Shown here piece after piece: positions 7,528 to 15,851 of a stretch of DNA of 29,240 nt; position 1 is the first letter of the stretch, and each line of letters begins with the position of its first letter. The DNA comes from CBDDRG01 sp051306415 (GTDB lineage: Bacteria > Pseudomonadota > Gammaproteobacteria > Pseudomonadales > Porticoccaceae), in the NCBI GenBank assembly GCA_051306415.1, contig JBPPNE010000024.1:1-29240 (forward strand). Direction: 5' to 3'. A program made the translations under genes and the position numbers. Under the pieces are notes generated by a model. The model did no database searches. It saw only the letters and a program-made list of their open reading frames with translations, and was not told the DNA's origin.

Positions 7528-8561
7528 TCAGCTAGGTTCCGGCACCGATTCCAGGCAGTAACGGAGCAGACCTTCTTTCTCCACCCAGGAAACATGGCCA
7601 CCCGCCTCCAGCATGTCCAGATGTCCCACGACCTCGGAGATCACTGCATAGAGCTGATCCTCCCAGGCTTTCGGAAACAGCTTTTGACCCACCTCAAGCG
7701 CAGTAAGATCGCCGTGCTCGGCCAGGATGCGGGATATCTTTAGCAGCCGTCGCTCGGTTGACAGGCGATACGAGGTGATCAGCGCCAGGTGATCCTGAAA
7801 GACGTCGCCGTGGCTCGGATAGACCGCCTTCGCCGGATAGGGTTTCACCTTGTCGGCCGATTCGTAGTACTGCACCAAGGTTTTGGTGCGCGGGCCGTCG
7901 ACGGTCGTGGGGATGTCGAGCAGACAGACCGGGGTGATGTCGGGCAACAGATGGTCACCGGAGAACATCTGCCGGGTTTCTGCCTGCCAGTAGACCACCT
8001 CCTCTGGGCAGTGGCCGGGCGTGTGCACCAATTTCAGATCGAACCCCGCAATGGGCACGACGTCGCCGTCCTTCAGCAGGCGATCCGGCGGGCAGGGTCG
8101 CATGATGTTCTTGATGCCAGCGCGATAGGCGTAGGCGCGGTCGTAGAGATCGCAGGTAAAGCCCAGACGGGCGAGAAACGCCCGCTCGATCGCCTCGCGC
8201 TCGGCGCTCGGCGCTCGGCGCTCGGCATATAGCGATTCAGCGTCATGTTGATGTTCTCGTGACCCCAGACTTCGCAGCCGGCAGCTTCCCGGATGCGCGC
8301 GGCTTGGCCGAAATGGTCGGTGTGGGCGTGGGTCAGCAACAGCAGCGTGATATCCTCGACCCGAAAACCCCACTCGTTGAGTCCCTCGCCGAGCGTCCGC
8401 CACGCATCCTCGGAGCCGATGCCGGTATCGATGAGGACCAGCTCGCTGGAACCCTTCTCCGGCAGAATGACATAGCTGTTGATGTCGCCGACGCCAAAGC
8501 CGGTGGCGGTCGGAATGCGCCCGACCCTGCCAAATTGCTTGACGCCCAATCGCTCTGCCAT
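7528..8561 (-). pseudogene. MBL-fold metallo-hydrolase with winged-helix C-terminus, frameshifted at a 7-bp repeat
   Basis: One gene read in two frames. From the ATG at 8561 (GGAG Shine-Dalgarno) the first part carries DTGIG and the metal motif THAHTDH (77-83). The second part, open to 7528, carries HTPGHCPEE, SGDHLLPDITP and the last metal-ligand region SHGDVFQDH. It ends in a winged-helix-like domain (LLKISRILAEHG...LEAGGHVSWVEKEGLLRYCL), as in LACTB2-like hydrolases. The break lies in four copies of GCGCTCG at 8197-8224. Two or five copies would join the frames, giving for example NRYMPSAEREAIERAFLARLGF. All catalytic residues are intact on both sides, so this may be a recent slippage, a phase-variable gene or a sequencing error. 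Member of the seven-gene leftward operon. Confidence 0.85.
8197..8224. repeat. Four tandem copies of a 7-bp unit inside a coding gene
   Basis: GCGCTCG repeated four times without mismatch within the MBL-hydrolase gene. The unit is not a multiple of three, so each gain or loss of a copy changes the reading frame. The present copy number puts the start codon and the C-terminal two-thirds out of frame. Confidence 0.95.
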
Positions 8562-8605
8562 AGTTACTCCAGAATCCGGCTAAATCAGCTATCGCAGATC
8601 AATTG

Positions 8606-9220
8606 TCACCCTTGGCGGTCGCTACCGATAACCTTGCGCTCAGACGCCTTGTAGTATCGCGGGTAATCTTCCTTGACCACCGGGCTGTCGCTCGCCCAGG
8701 TGTAGCAACCGTTGAGCATGAAGGGAACCTGATCCTCGGCGTCGCCCGCCATCTTGCCCTTCTGCCCGGGCTCCATGCCCATCAGCTGCTTGGCGTAATC
8801 CCCCGCCAGGGTCTGGAAGGTGACGGTGGCGATGGGACCGAGCAATTCCGCGAGATGGGTGCAGCCCTCGACGCCACCGACCGCCTCGCGCACCTTGCGG
8901 TTCCAGCCCGGACCGACTTTGAGACCGATGAGGCGCTGGAAGTTGGGCGTGACATCCGAGCAGATGGTGTAGGGTTGCACATCCATTACCGCCTCTACGT
9001 CCCGTACCACCAGCTGGTGATCCAGCGTCAGGCGAATCGACATATCGTGCACCGGATAGCCAGAGGGAACGGTGCCGCGCCAGCGGCTGTCGTAGGAATA
9101 GGTTTTGACATCGACGATATGGGCCTCGATGTCCCACAGGTTGTCATCGCGGTAATAACCGCGCAGGTCGATAGTGCGTGTGTGCAAATGGCGTCTCGCC
9201 TTGGGCGTTGACAACGGCAT
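8606..9220 (-). CDS. DUF2889-domain protein
   Basis: 204-aa protein with the hallmarks of the DUF2889 family: RRHLHTRTIDLRGYYRDDNLWDIEAHIVDVKTYSY near the N-terminus, VHDMSIRLTLDHQLVVRDVEAVMDVQPYTIC in the middle, and RLIGLKVGPGWNRKVREAVGGVEGCTHLAELLGPIATVTFQT towards the end. No function is known to me; the family often travels with catabolic genes (recalled, not checked). A longer frame from 9442 exists, but the ATG at 9220 gives the normal N-terminus and has a GAGAGGA Shine-Dalgarno. It lies between the broken MBL hydrolase and the alcohol dehydrogenase, 44 nt from each, so it is part of the same transcript. No signal peptide or membrane segment is seen. Confidence 0.85.
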   Translation of the reverse strand: MPLSTPKARRHLHTRTIDLRGYYRDDNLWDIEAHIVDVKTYSYDSRWRGTVPSGYPVHDMSIRLTLDHQLVVRDVEAVMDVQPYTICSDVTPNFQRLIGLKVGPGWNRKVREAVGGVEGCTHLAELLGPIATVTFQTLAGDYAKQLMGMEPGQKGKMAGDAEDQVPFMLNGCYTWASDSPVVKEDYPRYYKASERKVIGSDRQG

Positions 9221-9264
9221 AGTGAATTTCCTCTCTACTACTTTGCTAACGGGCGGGGCATCGG

Positions 9265-10287
9265 TTAGGGCGTGAGCACGACTCGACCCTGAATCTTGCC
9301 GGCATGCAGCCGGGCCACCACGTCGTTGATCGCCGCCAGTGGCTGGCGCTCGATGTGGGGGGCAATGCGTCCCTGGCGAGCCAGTTCGAGCACTTCCTTG
9401 AGCTCCTGGCGGTTGCCCCAGATGCTGGTGGTGATCTCGCATTCCAGCGGCACGCTCCAGAAGGTGAACGGCAAGGTACCGCCGGCGATGCCAACGACGA
9501 TGATCTTGCCCGAAACCGCCGCGCTCGCGACCGCATTCTTGAGGGTGGCCTCGGCGCCGACGAAATCGATCACCGCATCGGCGCCCTCGCCGCCCGTCGC
9601 CGCCTTGACGGCAGCGCCGACATCGCCGCGGCCGTCGATGACATGGTCAGCACCGAGTTGTTTAGCCAGCGCCAGCTTGTCGTCGCTGACATCAATGGCG
9701 ATCAGCTTTGCCGCCGGCGCGAGGGCCTGGGCAATCTGCAACGCCATATGGCCGAGACCGCCAATACCGATCACCGCGAGACTACGCCCGGGGGTGAGCA
9801 GGGGCAAGGCCTTCTTGATCGCCCGATAGGGCGTCAGCGCGGCATCGGTGAGGGGTGCGGCGATGACCGGGTCGAGCCCGTTCAGCTTCACCAGGTTGCG
9901 CGGATGGGGCACGCACAGCTTCTCGGCCCAGCCGCCATCGACCATGACGCCGGGATAGATCGGCTTCTGGCAGAGATTCTCCTGGCCGAAACTACAGGGG
10001 CGGCAATTGCCGCAGCCCCAGGCGCCGAACACGGCGACGCCGTCGCCGACGGCAAGATCGGTGACCTGGCTGCCCACGGCCTCGACGACGCCGGCATTTT
10101 CGTGGCCCAGGGTAATGGGCAGCTGGCGCACGCCGACCTCGCCATCGATGACATGAAGATCGGAGTGGCAGACGCCGGCGCCGGCGATACGCACCAACAC
10201 GCCGGTGGGGCCGATCTCGGGCTCAGGTACGTTCTCCACGCGCAGCAACTGTTTGGGGCCGTAAAATCTAACAGCTTTCAATGCCAT
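9265..10287 (-). CDS. Zinc-dependent medium-chain alcohol dehydrogenase
   Basis: 340-aa MDR-family enzyme that interconverts alcohols and aldehydes or ketones with NAD(P). Catalytic zinc ligands: C40 in GVCHSD and H62-E63 in LGHENAG, with D148 in PLTDAA as a likely further ligand. Structural zinc site: C92, C95, C98 and C106 (GCGNCRPCSFGQENLC). The Rossmann motif is GIGGLG (174-179), followed by an acidic residue in AIDVSDDKLALAKQLGADH, which favours NAD. Overall it resembles the secondary-alcohol dehydrogenase ADH-A of Rhodococcus ruber (PLTDAALTPY, DFVGA). The ATG at 10287 has a GAGAGGGAG Shine-Dalgarno. Within the leftward operon it is the best candidate to make or reduce a ketone or aldehyde. 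Actual substrate unknown. Confidence 0.93.
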   Translation of the reverse strand: MALKAVRFYGPKQLLRVENVPEPEIGPTGVLVRIAGAGVCHSDLHVIDGEVGVRQLPITLGHENAGVVEAVGSQVTDLAVGDGVAVFGAWGCGNCRPCSFGQENLCQKPIYPGVMVDGGWAEKLCVPHPRNLVKLNGLDPVIAAPLTDAALTPYRAIKKALPLLTPGRSLAVIGIGGLGHMALQIAQALAPAAKLIAIDVSDDKLALAKQLGADHVIDGRGDVGAAVKAATGGEGADAVIDFVGAEATLKNAVASAAVSGKIIVVGIAGGTLPFTFWSVPLECEITTSIWGNRQELKEVLELARQGRIAPHIERQPLAAINDVVARLHAGKIQGRVVLTP

Positions 10288-10317
10288 CTCCCTCTCTGTA
10301 CGAAACTGAAGACCCCA

Positions 10318-11184
10318 TCAGCAATCGAGCCGATAGCTGTCGCCATCGGGCACGATGTAGCCGGCGGTCGGCGGCGCGAAATGGGTGCCGATGACGAGCA
10401 CGGGCTTGTTCGCGTATTTGGCGTAAAAATCCCAGCGCGTCCGCCCCGCCTGGGGCGCATCGTAATCGGCGAAGCAGTGCCAGTCCGGGCGCGCGAGCTG
10501 GCAGGGGTGATGAGTCATGTCGCCGGTGATGACGGCATCCTCACCGCCGGAGGCAATGCGCACGCTGATATGGCCGGCGGTATGCCCCGGGGTCGGCTCA
10601 AACCAGACCTCGTCGTTGATGCGATGGCCACTGTCGACCAGATCGGCAAGGCCGGCGTCGATGATCGGCCGCACGGAGTCGGCAATGATCGGGCCGAAGT
10701 GGTCCTCGTCAGGCGCGTCCCGCCACGACTCCCACTCGCCGCGATCGAATAGATAGCGGGCGCTGGGGAAGGTCGGCAGCCATTTACCATCGACCAGCAT
10801 GGTGTTCCAGCCGACGTGATCGACGTGCAGATGGGTGCAGACCACATAGTCGATGGTCTCGCGCGGAAAGCCGGCGGCGGCGAGATCGGCCAGAAACGGC
10901 CCCGAGCGCATCGCCCAGGCCTTGGTGGTGCGCTCCTTGTCGTTGCCGAGACAGGTGTCCACCAGGATGCGCACGCCCTGGGACTCGATGATCAGCGCGT
11001 GGATGCTCATCTTGAGCCAGCCCCGGTCGGTGATGAAGTTCGGCGCCAGCCAGGCAATGCCCTGCACCTGCTCCGGTGTCGCATCGGGCAGCACAAACTT
11101 GCCCGGCACCGGGCTATCTTCTTCCACCACCTTGGTGACGGTAACGTCGCCGATTTGCCACTTATTTGCTGCGCTTGGGTTCAT
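10318..11184 (-). CDS. MBL-fold metallo-hydrolase (lactonase-like)
   Basis: 288-aa metallo-beta-lactamase-fold hydrolase. Metal-binding motif THLHVDH at 117-123, then TPGHTAGH, TGDMTHHP and GTHFAPPTAGYI, which supply the remaining ligands. The arrangement resembles AHL-lactonase and related lactone- or ester-cleaving enzymes more than the LACTB2-like protein in the same operon. No signal peptide is seen, so it is probably cytoplasmic. The ATG at 11184 has AAAGGG upstream. It is followed after 30 nt by the alcohol dehydrogenase. If the pathway includes a Baeyer-Villiger step, this protein is a natural candidate to open the lactone, but that is inference. Confidence 0.9.
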   Translation of the reverse strand: MNPSAANKWQIGDVTVTKVVEEDSPVPGKFVLPDATPEQVQGIAWLAPNFITDRGWLKMSIHALIIESQGVRILVDTCLGNDKERTTKAWAMRSGPFLADLAAAGFPRETIDYVVCTHLHVDHVGWNTMLVDGKWLPTFPSARYLFDRGEWESWRDAPDEDHFGPIIADSVRPIIDAGLADLVDSGHRINDEVWFEPTPGHTAGHISVRIASGGEDAVITGDMTHHPCQLARPDWHCFADYDAPQAGRTRWDFYAKYANKPVLVIGTHFAPPTAGYIVPDGDSYRLDC

Positions 11185-11210
11185 GGCCCTTTCTCCGTCG
11201 AAGCAGCGGG

Positions 11211-11990
11211 TTAAGCGTTGCGCACCATGACGCCGCCATCAACCGGCAGCACAGTCCCTGTGATGAAGGACGCCGCCGGCAGGGCGAAATTGAGGGTGGC
11301 ATGTGCAACTTCTTCCGGGTCGCCGTAGCGGCGCAGCACGGTGCGGCGACGCGCGAAAGTCTCGCGCTCTTTTTCCGGAATCTTGGTCGTGAGGCCGGTC
11401 AGGATGGGCCCGGGGCAGATACAATTGACCGTGATCGCCTCGCGGCCGAGTTCCACCGACAAGGTGCGCGTCAGGCCGACGACGCCGTGCTTGGCGACCG
11501 TGTAGGGGCTCGCGCCCTCGCTGGCGCCGAGGCCCTCGGTGGACGAAATATTGATGATGCGGCCGTGGGCGGACTTGCGGATCAGCGGCAGCGATGCGCG
11601 GATCAGGCGCACCAGCGAAGTCAGCAGAACGTCCATGCCGAGCGCCCAGCGCTCCTCGTAACGGTCGCTGTCGATGGGTGCGAACACGCCGATGCCCGCG
11701 TTGTTGACCAGGATATCGAGGCCGCCAAAAGTCTCGCCGATCTCGTTGGTGACCTGAATGATGCGCTGCGGGTCGGTGACGTCCAGCGCCCAGGCTTGGG
11801 CGGTGCCGCCGGCGGCGCGAATCTCGGCGGCGACCGCCTCGACATCGGCGCCGTGGCGGTCGGTGAGGGCGACCTTGGCGCCCTCATCGGCAAACAGTAT
11901 CGCCGTCGCCCGCCCCATGCCGCTGGCTGCACCGGTGACGTGAACGACGCTGCCCTTCACCGAGCGGCTGAGTTTGCTCAATCGTGCCAT
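11211..11990 (-). CDS. Short-chain dehydrogenase/reductase (SDR)
   Basis: 259-aa classical SDR using NAD(P). Visible: cofactor motif TGAASGMG (19-26), LDV before the adenine site, NNAG (96-99), catalytic S150, Y163 and K167 (SPYTVAKHG), the CPGPI region and C-terminal GGVMVRNA. An Asp in ALTDRHG at the end of beta-2 suggests NAD preference. It lies 92 nt after the LLM monooxygenase and 26 nt before the MBL hydrolase in the leftward operon. Substrate unknown; most likely a secondary alcohol or ketone in the same pathway. Confidence 0.92.
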   Translation of the reverse strand: MARLSKLSRSVKGSVVHVTGAASGMGRATAILFADEGAKVALTDRHGADVEAVAAEIRAAGGTAQAWALDVTDPQRIIQVTNEIGETFGGLDILVNNAGIGVFAPIDSDRYEERWALGMDVLLTSLVRLIRASLPLIRKSAHGRIINISSTEGLGASEGASPYTVAKHGVVGLTRTLSVELGREAITVNCICPGPILTGLTTKIPEKERETFARRRTVLRRYGDPEEVAHATLNFALPAASFITGTVLPVDGGVMVRNA

Positions 11991-12082
11991 TACTATTTGC
12001 CCCTAAGGTTTCTATTGTGTTGCCCAGACCGGCACCCGCCACTGCGGCGTGAGGTTCCGGCTGGACAGCGGCTATTTTTGGA

Positions 12083-13183
12083 TCAAGCGCAGAGCGCCGC
12101 CTGCGTGCCGGGGGCCACCGCCTGCAACTGGGGCAGACAAGCCTCGGCGAATAGCTTCATCTGGCGCTTGACACGGTCATAGGGTAGCCCGGCGTAGGAA
12201 AACGACACATTGAAGGTGACCGGACCGGCCAGCTCCTGGATGCGGTTCATCTGCTCGATGCACTCCCGGGGGGTGCCGAACACCTGGTTCCCAACGTACA
12301 GGTTTTCCATCGATACGGCGCTGCGGTCGCGCATCATGCCCGCCGACTTGGCGTAGAACTCATAGCCCTTGACGTCCTGAAAATGGGTGCCGTCCATCTC
12401 GTAGTGGCGCAGTGCCGAGATCCAGTAGTCGGACATGTATTTGTGGGCGAGCTCGCGCGCGCGGTCGCCGTCTTCATCGACCATCACGAACACGTTGGCA
12501 ACCACTGGCGGCGCCTCGCGGCCGTGGTACTGGCGGAAGGCATCGCGATAGACCTTGCAATCCTGGGCGCGGGATTTCCACGGTGAGATCGCGAACACCA
12601 TCATGCCCAAGCCCATGCGGGCGATGATGTCGGCGGTTTCCGGTGACTGGCAGGTAACGAAGGTGCGATCCAGATAGGGCGGCATCGGCGCCGGGCGGAT
12701 GGTGCGCTCGGCTTGCTGGAAATATTTGCCCGCGTGGGCCTTAGCCTGCCCGCTTTCGAGCATGTCGAGAAGCATCGCCGAGGATTCTTCAAAAATACCG
12801 CGGGAATCGTTCATGTCAACGCCGAAACCGTCATACTCCACGCGCCCAATACCGCGGCCAATGCCGAGCAGCAGGCGGCGATCGGAAAGGTTGTCGAGCA
12901 TGGCGACATCGGTGGCGACGCGCAGTGGATCCTTGTGCCAGGGGATGATGATGGCCCCAGTACCGAGTTTGATCGTGCTAGTCTTGCCGGCGAGATAGGA
13001 CAGCATCTCGATCGGGTTCGGGCACATGGTGTAATTGGTGAAGTGGTGTTCCACCGCCCAGATGGAATTGAAGCCGAGGGGCTCGGCGAGCTCGCAGATC
13101 TCCAGCTCACGCTTGTACACCTCGTGATCAGCCATGCGCTGGTTGGGATGGTTCTGGAATAACATGAGGACGCCGACGTCTAT
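12083..13183 (-). CDS. LLM-class flavin-dependent oxidoreductase, probable ATA start
   Basis: TIM-barrel luciferase-like monooxygenase and first gene of the seven-gene leftward operon. Visible: WAVEHHF, LGTGAIIIPWHKDPLRVATDVAMLDNLSDRRLLLGIGRG, DSRGIFEES. The first ATG (13165) gives MLFQNHPN, cutting beta-1 short, and lies about 25 nt from the only good Shine-Dalgarno (AAGGAG, 13191-13196). An in-frame ATA at 13181-13183 is 7 nt from that Shine-Dalgarno and restores the family N-terminus (xDVGVLMLFQ). It also places the EHH motif at 45-47, exactly as in the paralogue at 5508-6614. I therefore place the start at 13183 (366 aa) and give 13165 (360 aa) as the alternative. Function as for the paralogue: FMN-type oxidation of an unknown substrate. 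Confidence 0.88.
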   Translation of the reverse strand: MDVGVLMLFQNHPNQRMADHEVYKRELEICELAEPLGFNSIWAVEHHFTNYTMCPNPIEMLSYLAGKTSTIKLGTGAIIIPWHKDPLRVATDVAMLDNLSDRRLLLGIGRGIGRVEYDGFGVDMNDSRGIFEESSAMLLDMLESGQAKAHAGKYFQQAERTIRPAPMPPYLDRTFVTCQSPETADIIARMGLGMMVFAISPWKSRAQDCKVYRDAFRQYHGREAPPVVANVFVMVDEDGDRARELAHKYMSDYWISALRHYEMDGTHFQDVKGYEFYAKSAGMMRDRSAVSMENLYVGNQVFGTPRECIEQMNRIQELAGPVTFNVSFSYAGLPYDRVKRQMKLFAEACLPQLQAVAPGTQAALCA

Positions 13184-13190
13184 AGGAATT

Positions 13191-13196
13191 CTCCTT
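13191..13196 (-). promoter_or_regulatory. Shine-Dalgarno that points to a non-ATG start
   Basis: AAGGAG on the minus strand. The spacing to the ATA at 13183 is 7 nt, which is ideal; the spacing to the first ATG at 13165 is far too long. It is the main evidence for the upstream start of the LLM gene. Confidence 0.65.
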
Positions 13197-13562
13197 AGAA
13201 TATTTACAGCTTTGAAGTCATGCGCTGGCGACCCGTGGCGCTGGAGCTAAATCCGCCCGGGATCGGCGGCCCGCGTGTTGCCCCTAGTGCGGATTTATCT
13301 GGATCAACCCGCACTGTACACACCCCGACCACTGCGGACAAACGCTAATTCTCCAAGCGGGACGCCATATCAGATCCCCCCTCAAGGGAAAGAACCCCCT
13401 CCGTCAGGGGGCAATCGTCTACTCTCGCTTGGGCGACCGATGCCTCGCCTTTCACGGCAAAAGCCACTATATTGACGGGCGATTCAGTTGCTCACACTAC
13501 AGATACGGGGGTGCGCTGAAGACCGCTAGGCAATCCAAAAATCAATAGCAGGAAAACTGATC
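13197..13562. promoter_or_regulatory. Divergent intergenic region between the LLM operon and an SDR gene
   Basis: About 370 bp without a gene, separating a leftward operon from a rightward SDR, so promoters for both are expected here. It contains an inverted repeat AGTGCGG (13286-13292) / CCGCACT (13309-13315) that could be an operator, and a CCCCCT...AGGGGG hairpin around 13394-13410. A possible rightward -35 (TTGACG, 13474-13479) lies before the SDR, but its -10 is poor. No regulator gene is nearby. Confidence 0.4.
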
Positions 13563-14327
13563 ATGGGAAATCTTGACGGAAAAGTAGCGCTGATTACTGG
13601 CGCGGCGCGGGGACAGGGTGCCGCCGAGGCGCGCTTGTTCGCCGCACGCGGTGCAAAAGTCATGCTGTGCGACGTGCTGGACGACGAAGGCAAGAAAGTC
13701 GCGCAGGAAATCGGTGCTGCCGCCGACTATGTGCGCCTTGATGTCACCGACGAAAAAGCCTGGGCTGATGTCGTGAAAAAAACCGTGGATCGCTTCGGCA
13801 AACTCAATGTTCTGGTCAATAACGCGGGGATCATCCACACGGTCAAACCCTTGACCGAAACATCGGTCGATGAATACATGCGGATTATCCGGGTTAATCA
13901 GCTCGGGGTTTTTCTCGGCATGCGCAGCACTGCACCGGCGATGAAAGCCGCTGGCGGCGGCTCCATCGTCAACATTTCCTCCATCGACGGCCTGATCGGC
14001 ATGTGGGGGGCTACGGCCTATGTGGCGAGCAAATTTGCGGTGCGCGGCATGACCAAAGTGGCGGCGCTGGAGCTCGGTCGCGACAACATTCGCGTTAACT
14101 CCATTCATCCGGGCGGCATCCAGACCAAAATTCTGGACGATACTGGACTCACCGAGACCGATGCGGTGAAAGCTTTCTCGGCAATTCCGCTCGGTCGAAT
14201 TGGTCAGTCGGAGGAAATCGCAACCCTGGCCGCTTACCTCGCATCCGACGATGCCTCCTATTCGACCGGTTCCGAATTTGTCGCCGACGGCGGCCTGACC
14301 GCAGGCTTCGCTCTAGAAGCCAAATAG
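13563..14327 (+). CDS. Short-chain dehydrogenase/reductase (SDR)
   Basis: 254-aa classical SDR, the only rightward gene in the accessory block. Cofactor motif TGAARGQG (12-19), D37 in MLCDVLDDEG (NAD preference likely), NNAG (86-89), catalytic S140, Y153, K157 (TAYVASKFAVRG), then HPGGIQT and C-terminal FVADGGLTAGFAL. The form resembles 3-alpha/20-beta-hydroxysteroid-type and glucose-1-dehydrogenase-type SDRs, which act on many bulky alcohols, so substrate cannot be assigned. The ATG at 13563 has an AGGA upstream. It is transcribed away from the LLM operon and ends at a strong terminator. Confidence 0.92.
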   Translation: MGNLDGKVALITGAARGQGAAEARLFAARGAKVMLCDVLDDEGKKVAQEIGAAADYVRLDVTDEKAWADVVKKTVDRFGKLNVLVNNAGIIHTVKPLTETSVDEYMRIIRVNQLGVFLGMRSTAPAMKAAGGGSIVNISSIDGLIGMWGATAYVASKFAVRGMTKVAALELGRDNIRVNSIHPGGIQTKILDDTGLTETDAVKAFSAIPLGRIGQSEEIATLAAYLASDDASYSTGSEFVADGGLTAGFALEAK

Positions 14328-14347
14328 TAAATAGTAGTAGCTAACGT

Positions 14348-14379
14348 AAAAAGGGGACAGCGTTGCTGTCCCCTTTTTT
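14348..14379 (+). terminator. Intrinsic terminator of the rightward SDR gene
   Basis: GGGGACAGC (14353-14361), loop GTT, GCTGTCCCC (14365-14373), followed by six T and preceded by five A. A perfect 9-bp GC-rich stem with a T-run, 20 nt past the SDR stop. Confidence 0.92.
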
Positions 14380-14467
14380 ATTGAGTGGCGAAAACATCGA
14401 CAGCACTAAATCACCCGACAGTACCGTTGCTCATCGTCAACGCACGCGGGCATCCCCAACGCCAAGG

Positions 14468-14507
14468 CAATAAAAAGAGGGCACCCAAAGGCGCCCTCTT
14501 TTTATTG
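14468..14507 (-). terminator. Strong bidirectional terminator after the LLM/hydrolase pair
   Basis: Perfect 15-bp inverted repeat, 14468-14482 with 14493-14507, and a 10-nt loop. Both arms carry AAAAA/TTTTT next to a GAGGGC core, so it can end transcription in both directions. It lies 15 nt past the stop of the leftward LLM gene and backs up the SDR terminator for the opposing transcript. Confidence 0.9.
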
Positions 14508-14522
14508 CAACGAGAAACCCGA

Positions 14523-15851
14523 TCAGGCTAGACCGAGCGCCTTCAGCGCTGCGCGATCCACCACGGGATCCCGCTTGGTTCCAGACTTCAGCGGTACACT
14601 TCCGGGCAGGCGATCAAACGGACCTTTGAGGCCAATTTCATCGGCGTAGCGACGGAGCTCAGGAAGTACTTCTTTACCCAGCAGCTCAACGCTTCTCAGC
14701 CGGTCGGCATCGCCCACCTGGCCTTGGATAGCAAAGCAAGTGAACACGCCAGGGCGGATAACTTTAAGAATACTCTTGATTTTTTTGGCAACCGTCTCGG
14801 GGCTGCCAACGACAACCTGGAGATTGTCCTGAACCTTCTCATAACCCTTGATCAGCTTCTCGCGAACCTCATCAAACTTGCTGGCGTTCCAGGTATCCTC
14901 AGCACCGGACATCATTTTTTCCTTGCTGACACCCAGCCAGCTGCCACCCGGCAACTGGGCCAGCATGCGGATAGCAGCCTTGGAGTTGTAGCCCGGGGGC
15001 AACGTATGTTCTGGCCGTGAGAATGCGTTCTGGCCACCACCATAGATGAATCCCTTGCCGAGCTCCTGGGCTTTTTCATCGGTATCCGCGACAAACACCG
15101 GCAACAGATAACCAAAGTTTTCCGGACCAGCTTGGAAACCCAGTTCAGCAGCTTTGTCGGCATACATATCCCAGAGGTCACAAGTCGGCCCCAGTGCAGT
15201 GCCCAGACCCAAGTAGGGATATTGCTTCTCCGCACACCAGAGCACCGTTTCGGGACTCAGCACGCCCGGAATCCACTGCTGCGGGTATGGCGTCTGATAA
15301 GGCCTGACCCAGGGGTTAACGTGGCGATAATGGAAGTGTTTACCTTCATAACGCCAAGGGCCGTCCTTCGTCCAGCAGTCGAGAATGAATTGATGGGCCT
15401 CATTGAACATTTCCCGGTTATAGGCCGGGTTGGCATTGTTGAAGAACTGCTCGGAGCCTGCACCGCGAACCCAGCCAGAAACCAAGCGGCCACGTGATAT
15501 GGTATCAATGGTCGCCAGCTCTTCCGCAACCCGCAAGGGGTGTTTGATCACGGGAAGCGGATTGCCGATGATGACGATCTTTACCTTTTTGGTAATACGG
15601 GCAAGAATCGCTGCCTCAACGTTGACCACCATGCCGGAGCAAAATGGGTTGCCGTGGTGCTCGTTGATGGCAACTGCATCAAAGCCGACTTCCTCGCAAT
15701 AACAGGCTTCGTCAAGATAGAAATTGTAGTCGTGAGCAGAAGCCACGCGGTCAACGTACTTGTTGGATACGCCAAAAAAGGCGCGGTTCTCCAGAATCGG
15801 CTGCTCAGCGATATAGCGGACGGGGCGTTCGGTAAAATGTGCGATTTGCAT
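14523..15851 (-). CDS. LLM-class flavin-dependent oxidoreductase (long form)
   Basis: 442-aa luciferase-like TIM-barrel protein, clearly distinct from the two shorter LLM proteins in the window. Visible: FDAVAINEHHGNPFCSG (EHH at 64-66), VVNVEAAILARITKKVKIVIIGNPLPVIKHPLRVAEELATIDTISRGRLVSGWVRG, and a C-terminal GSPETVAKKIKSIL segment typical of the family. It probably oxygenates a hydrophobic substrate with reduced flavin supplied by a reductase encoded elsewhere. The ATG at 15851 has a GAGGA Shine-Dalgarno. It follows the alpha/beta hydrolase by 15 nt, so the two are co-transcribed and may act in sequence, with the hydrolase acting on the product or freeing the substrate (inference). Confidence 0.92.
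   Translation of the reverse strand: MQIAHFTERPVRYIAEQPILENRAFFGVSNKYVDRVASAHDYNFYLDEACYCEEVGFDAVAINEHHGNPFCSGMVVNVEAAILARITKKVKIVIIGNPLPVIKHPLRVAEELATIDTISRGRLVSGWVRGAGSEQFFNNANPAYNREMFNEAHQFILDCWTKDGPWRYEGKHFHYRHVNPWVRPYQTPYPQQWIPGVLSPETVLWCAEKQYPYLGLGTALGPTCDLWDMYADKAAELGFQAGPENFGYLLPVFVADTDEKAQELGKGFIYGGGQNAFSRPEHTLPPGYNSKAAIRMLAQLPGGSWLGVSKEKMMSGAEDTWNASKFDEVREKLIKGYEKVQDNLQVVVGSPETVAKKIKSILKVIRPGVFTCFAIQGQVGDADRLRSVELLGKEVLPELRRYADEIGLKGPFDRLPGSVPLKSGTKRDPVVDRAALKALGLA

Noticed and set aside
8197..8224. CRISPR or microsatellite array
   Set aside because: Only four 7-bp units with no spacers; treated as a coding-region slippage repeat instead.
9304..10752. 482-aa plus-strand open frame across the ADH and MBL genes
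   Set aside because: Antisense shadow; His/Gln/Asp/Gly-rich composition typical of reverse-frame translation, while both minus-strand genes have full catalytic motifs.
14348..14507. Two nearby hairpins as an integron or mobile-element end
   Set aside because: Both have A/T-runs and lie between convergent genes; ordinary terminators explain them.
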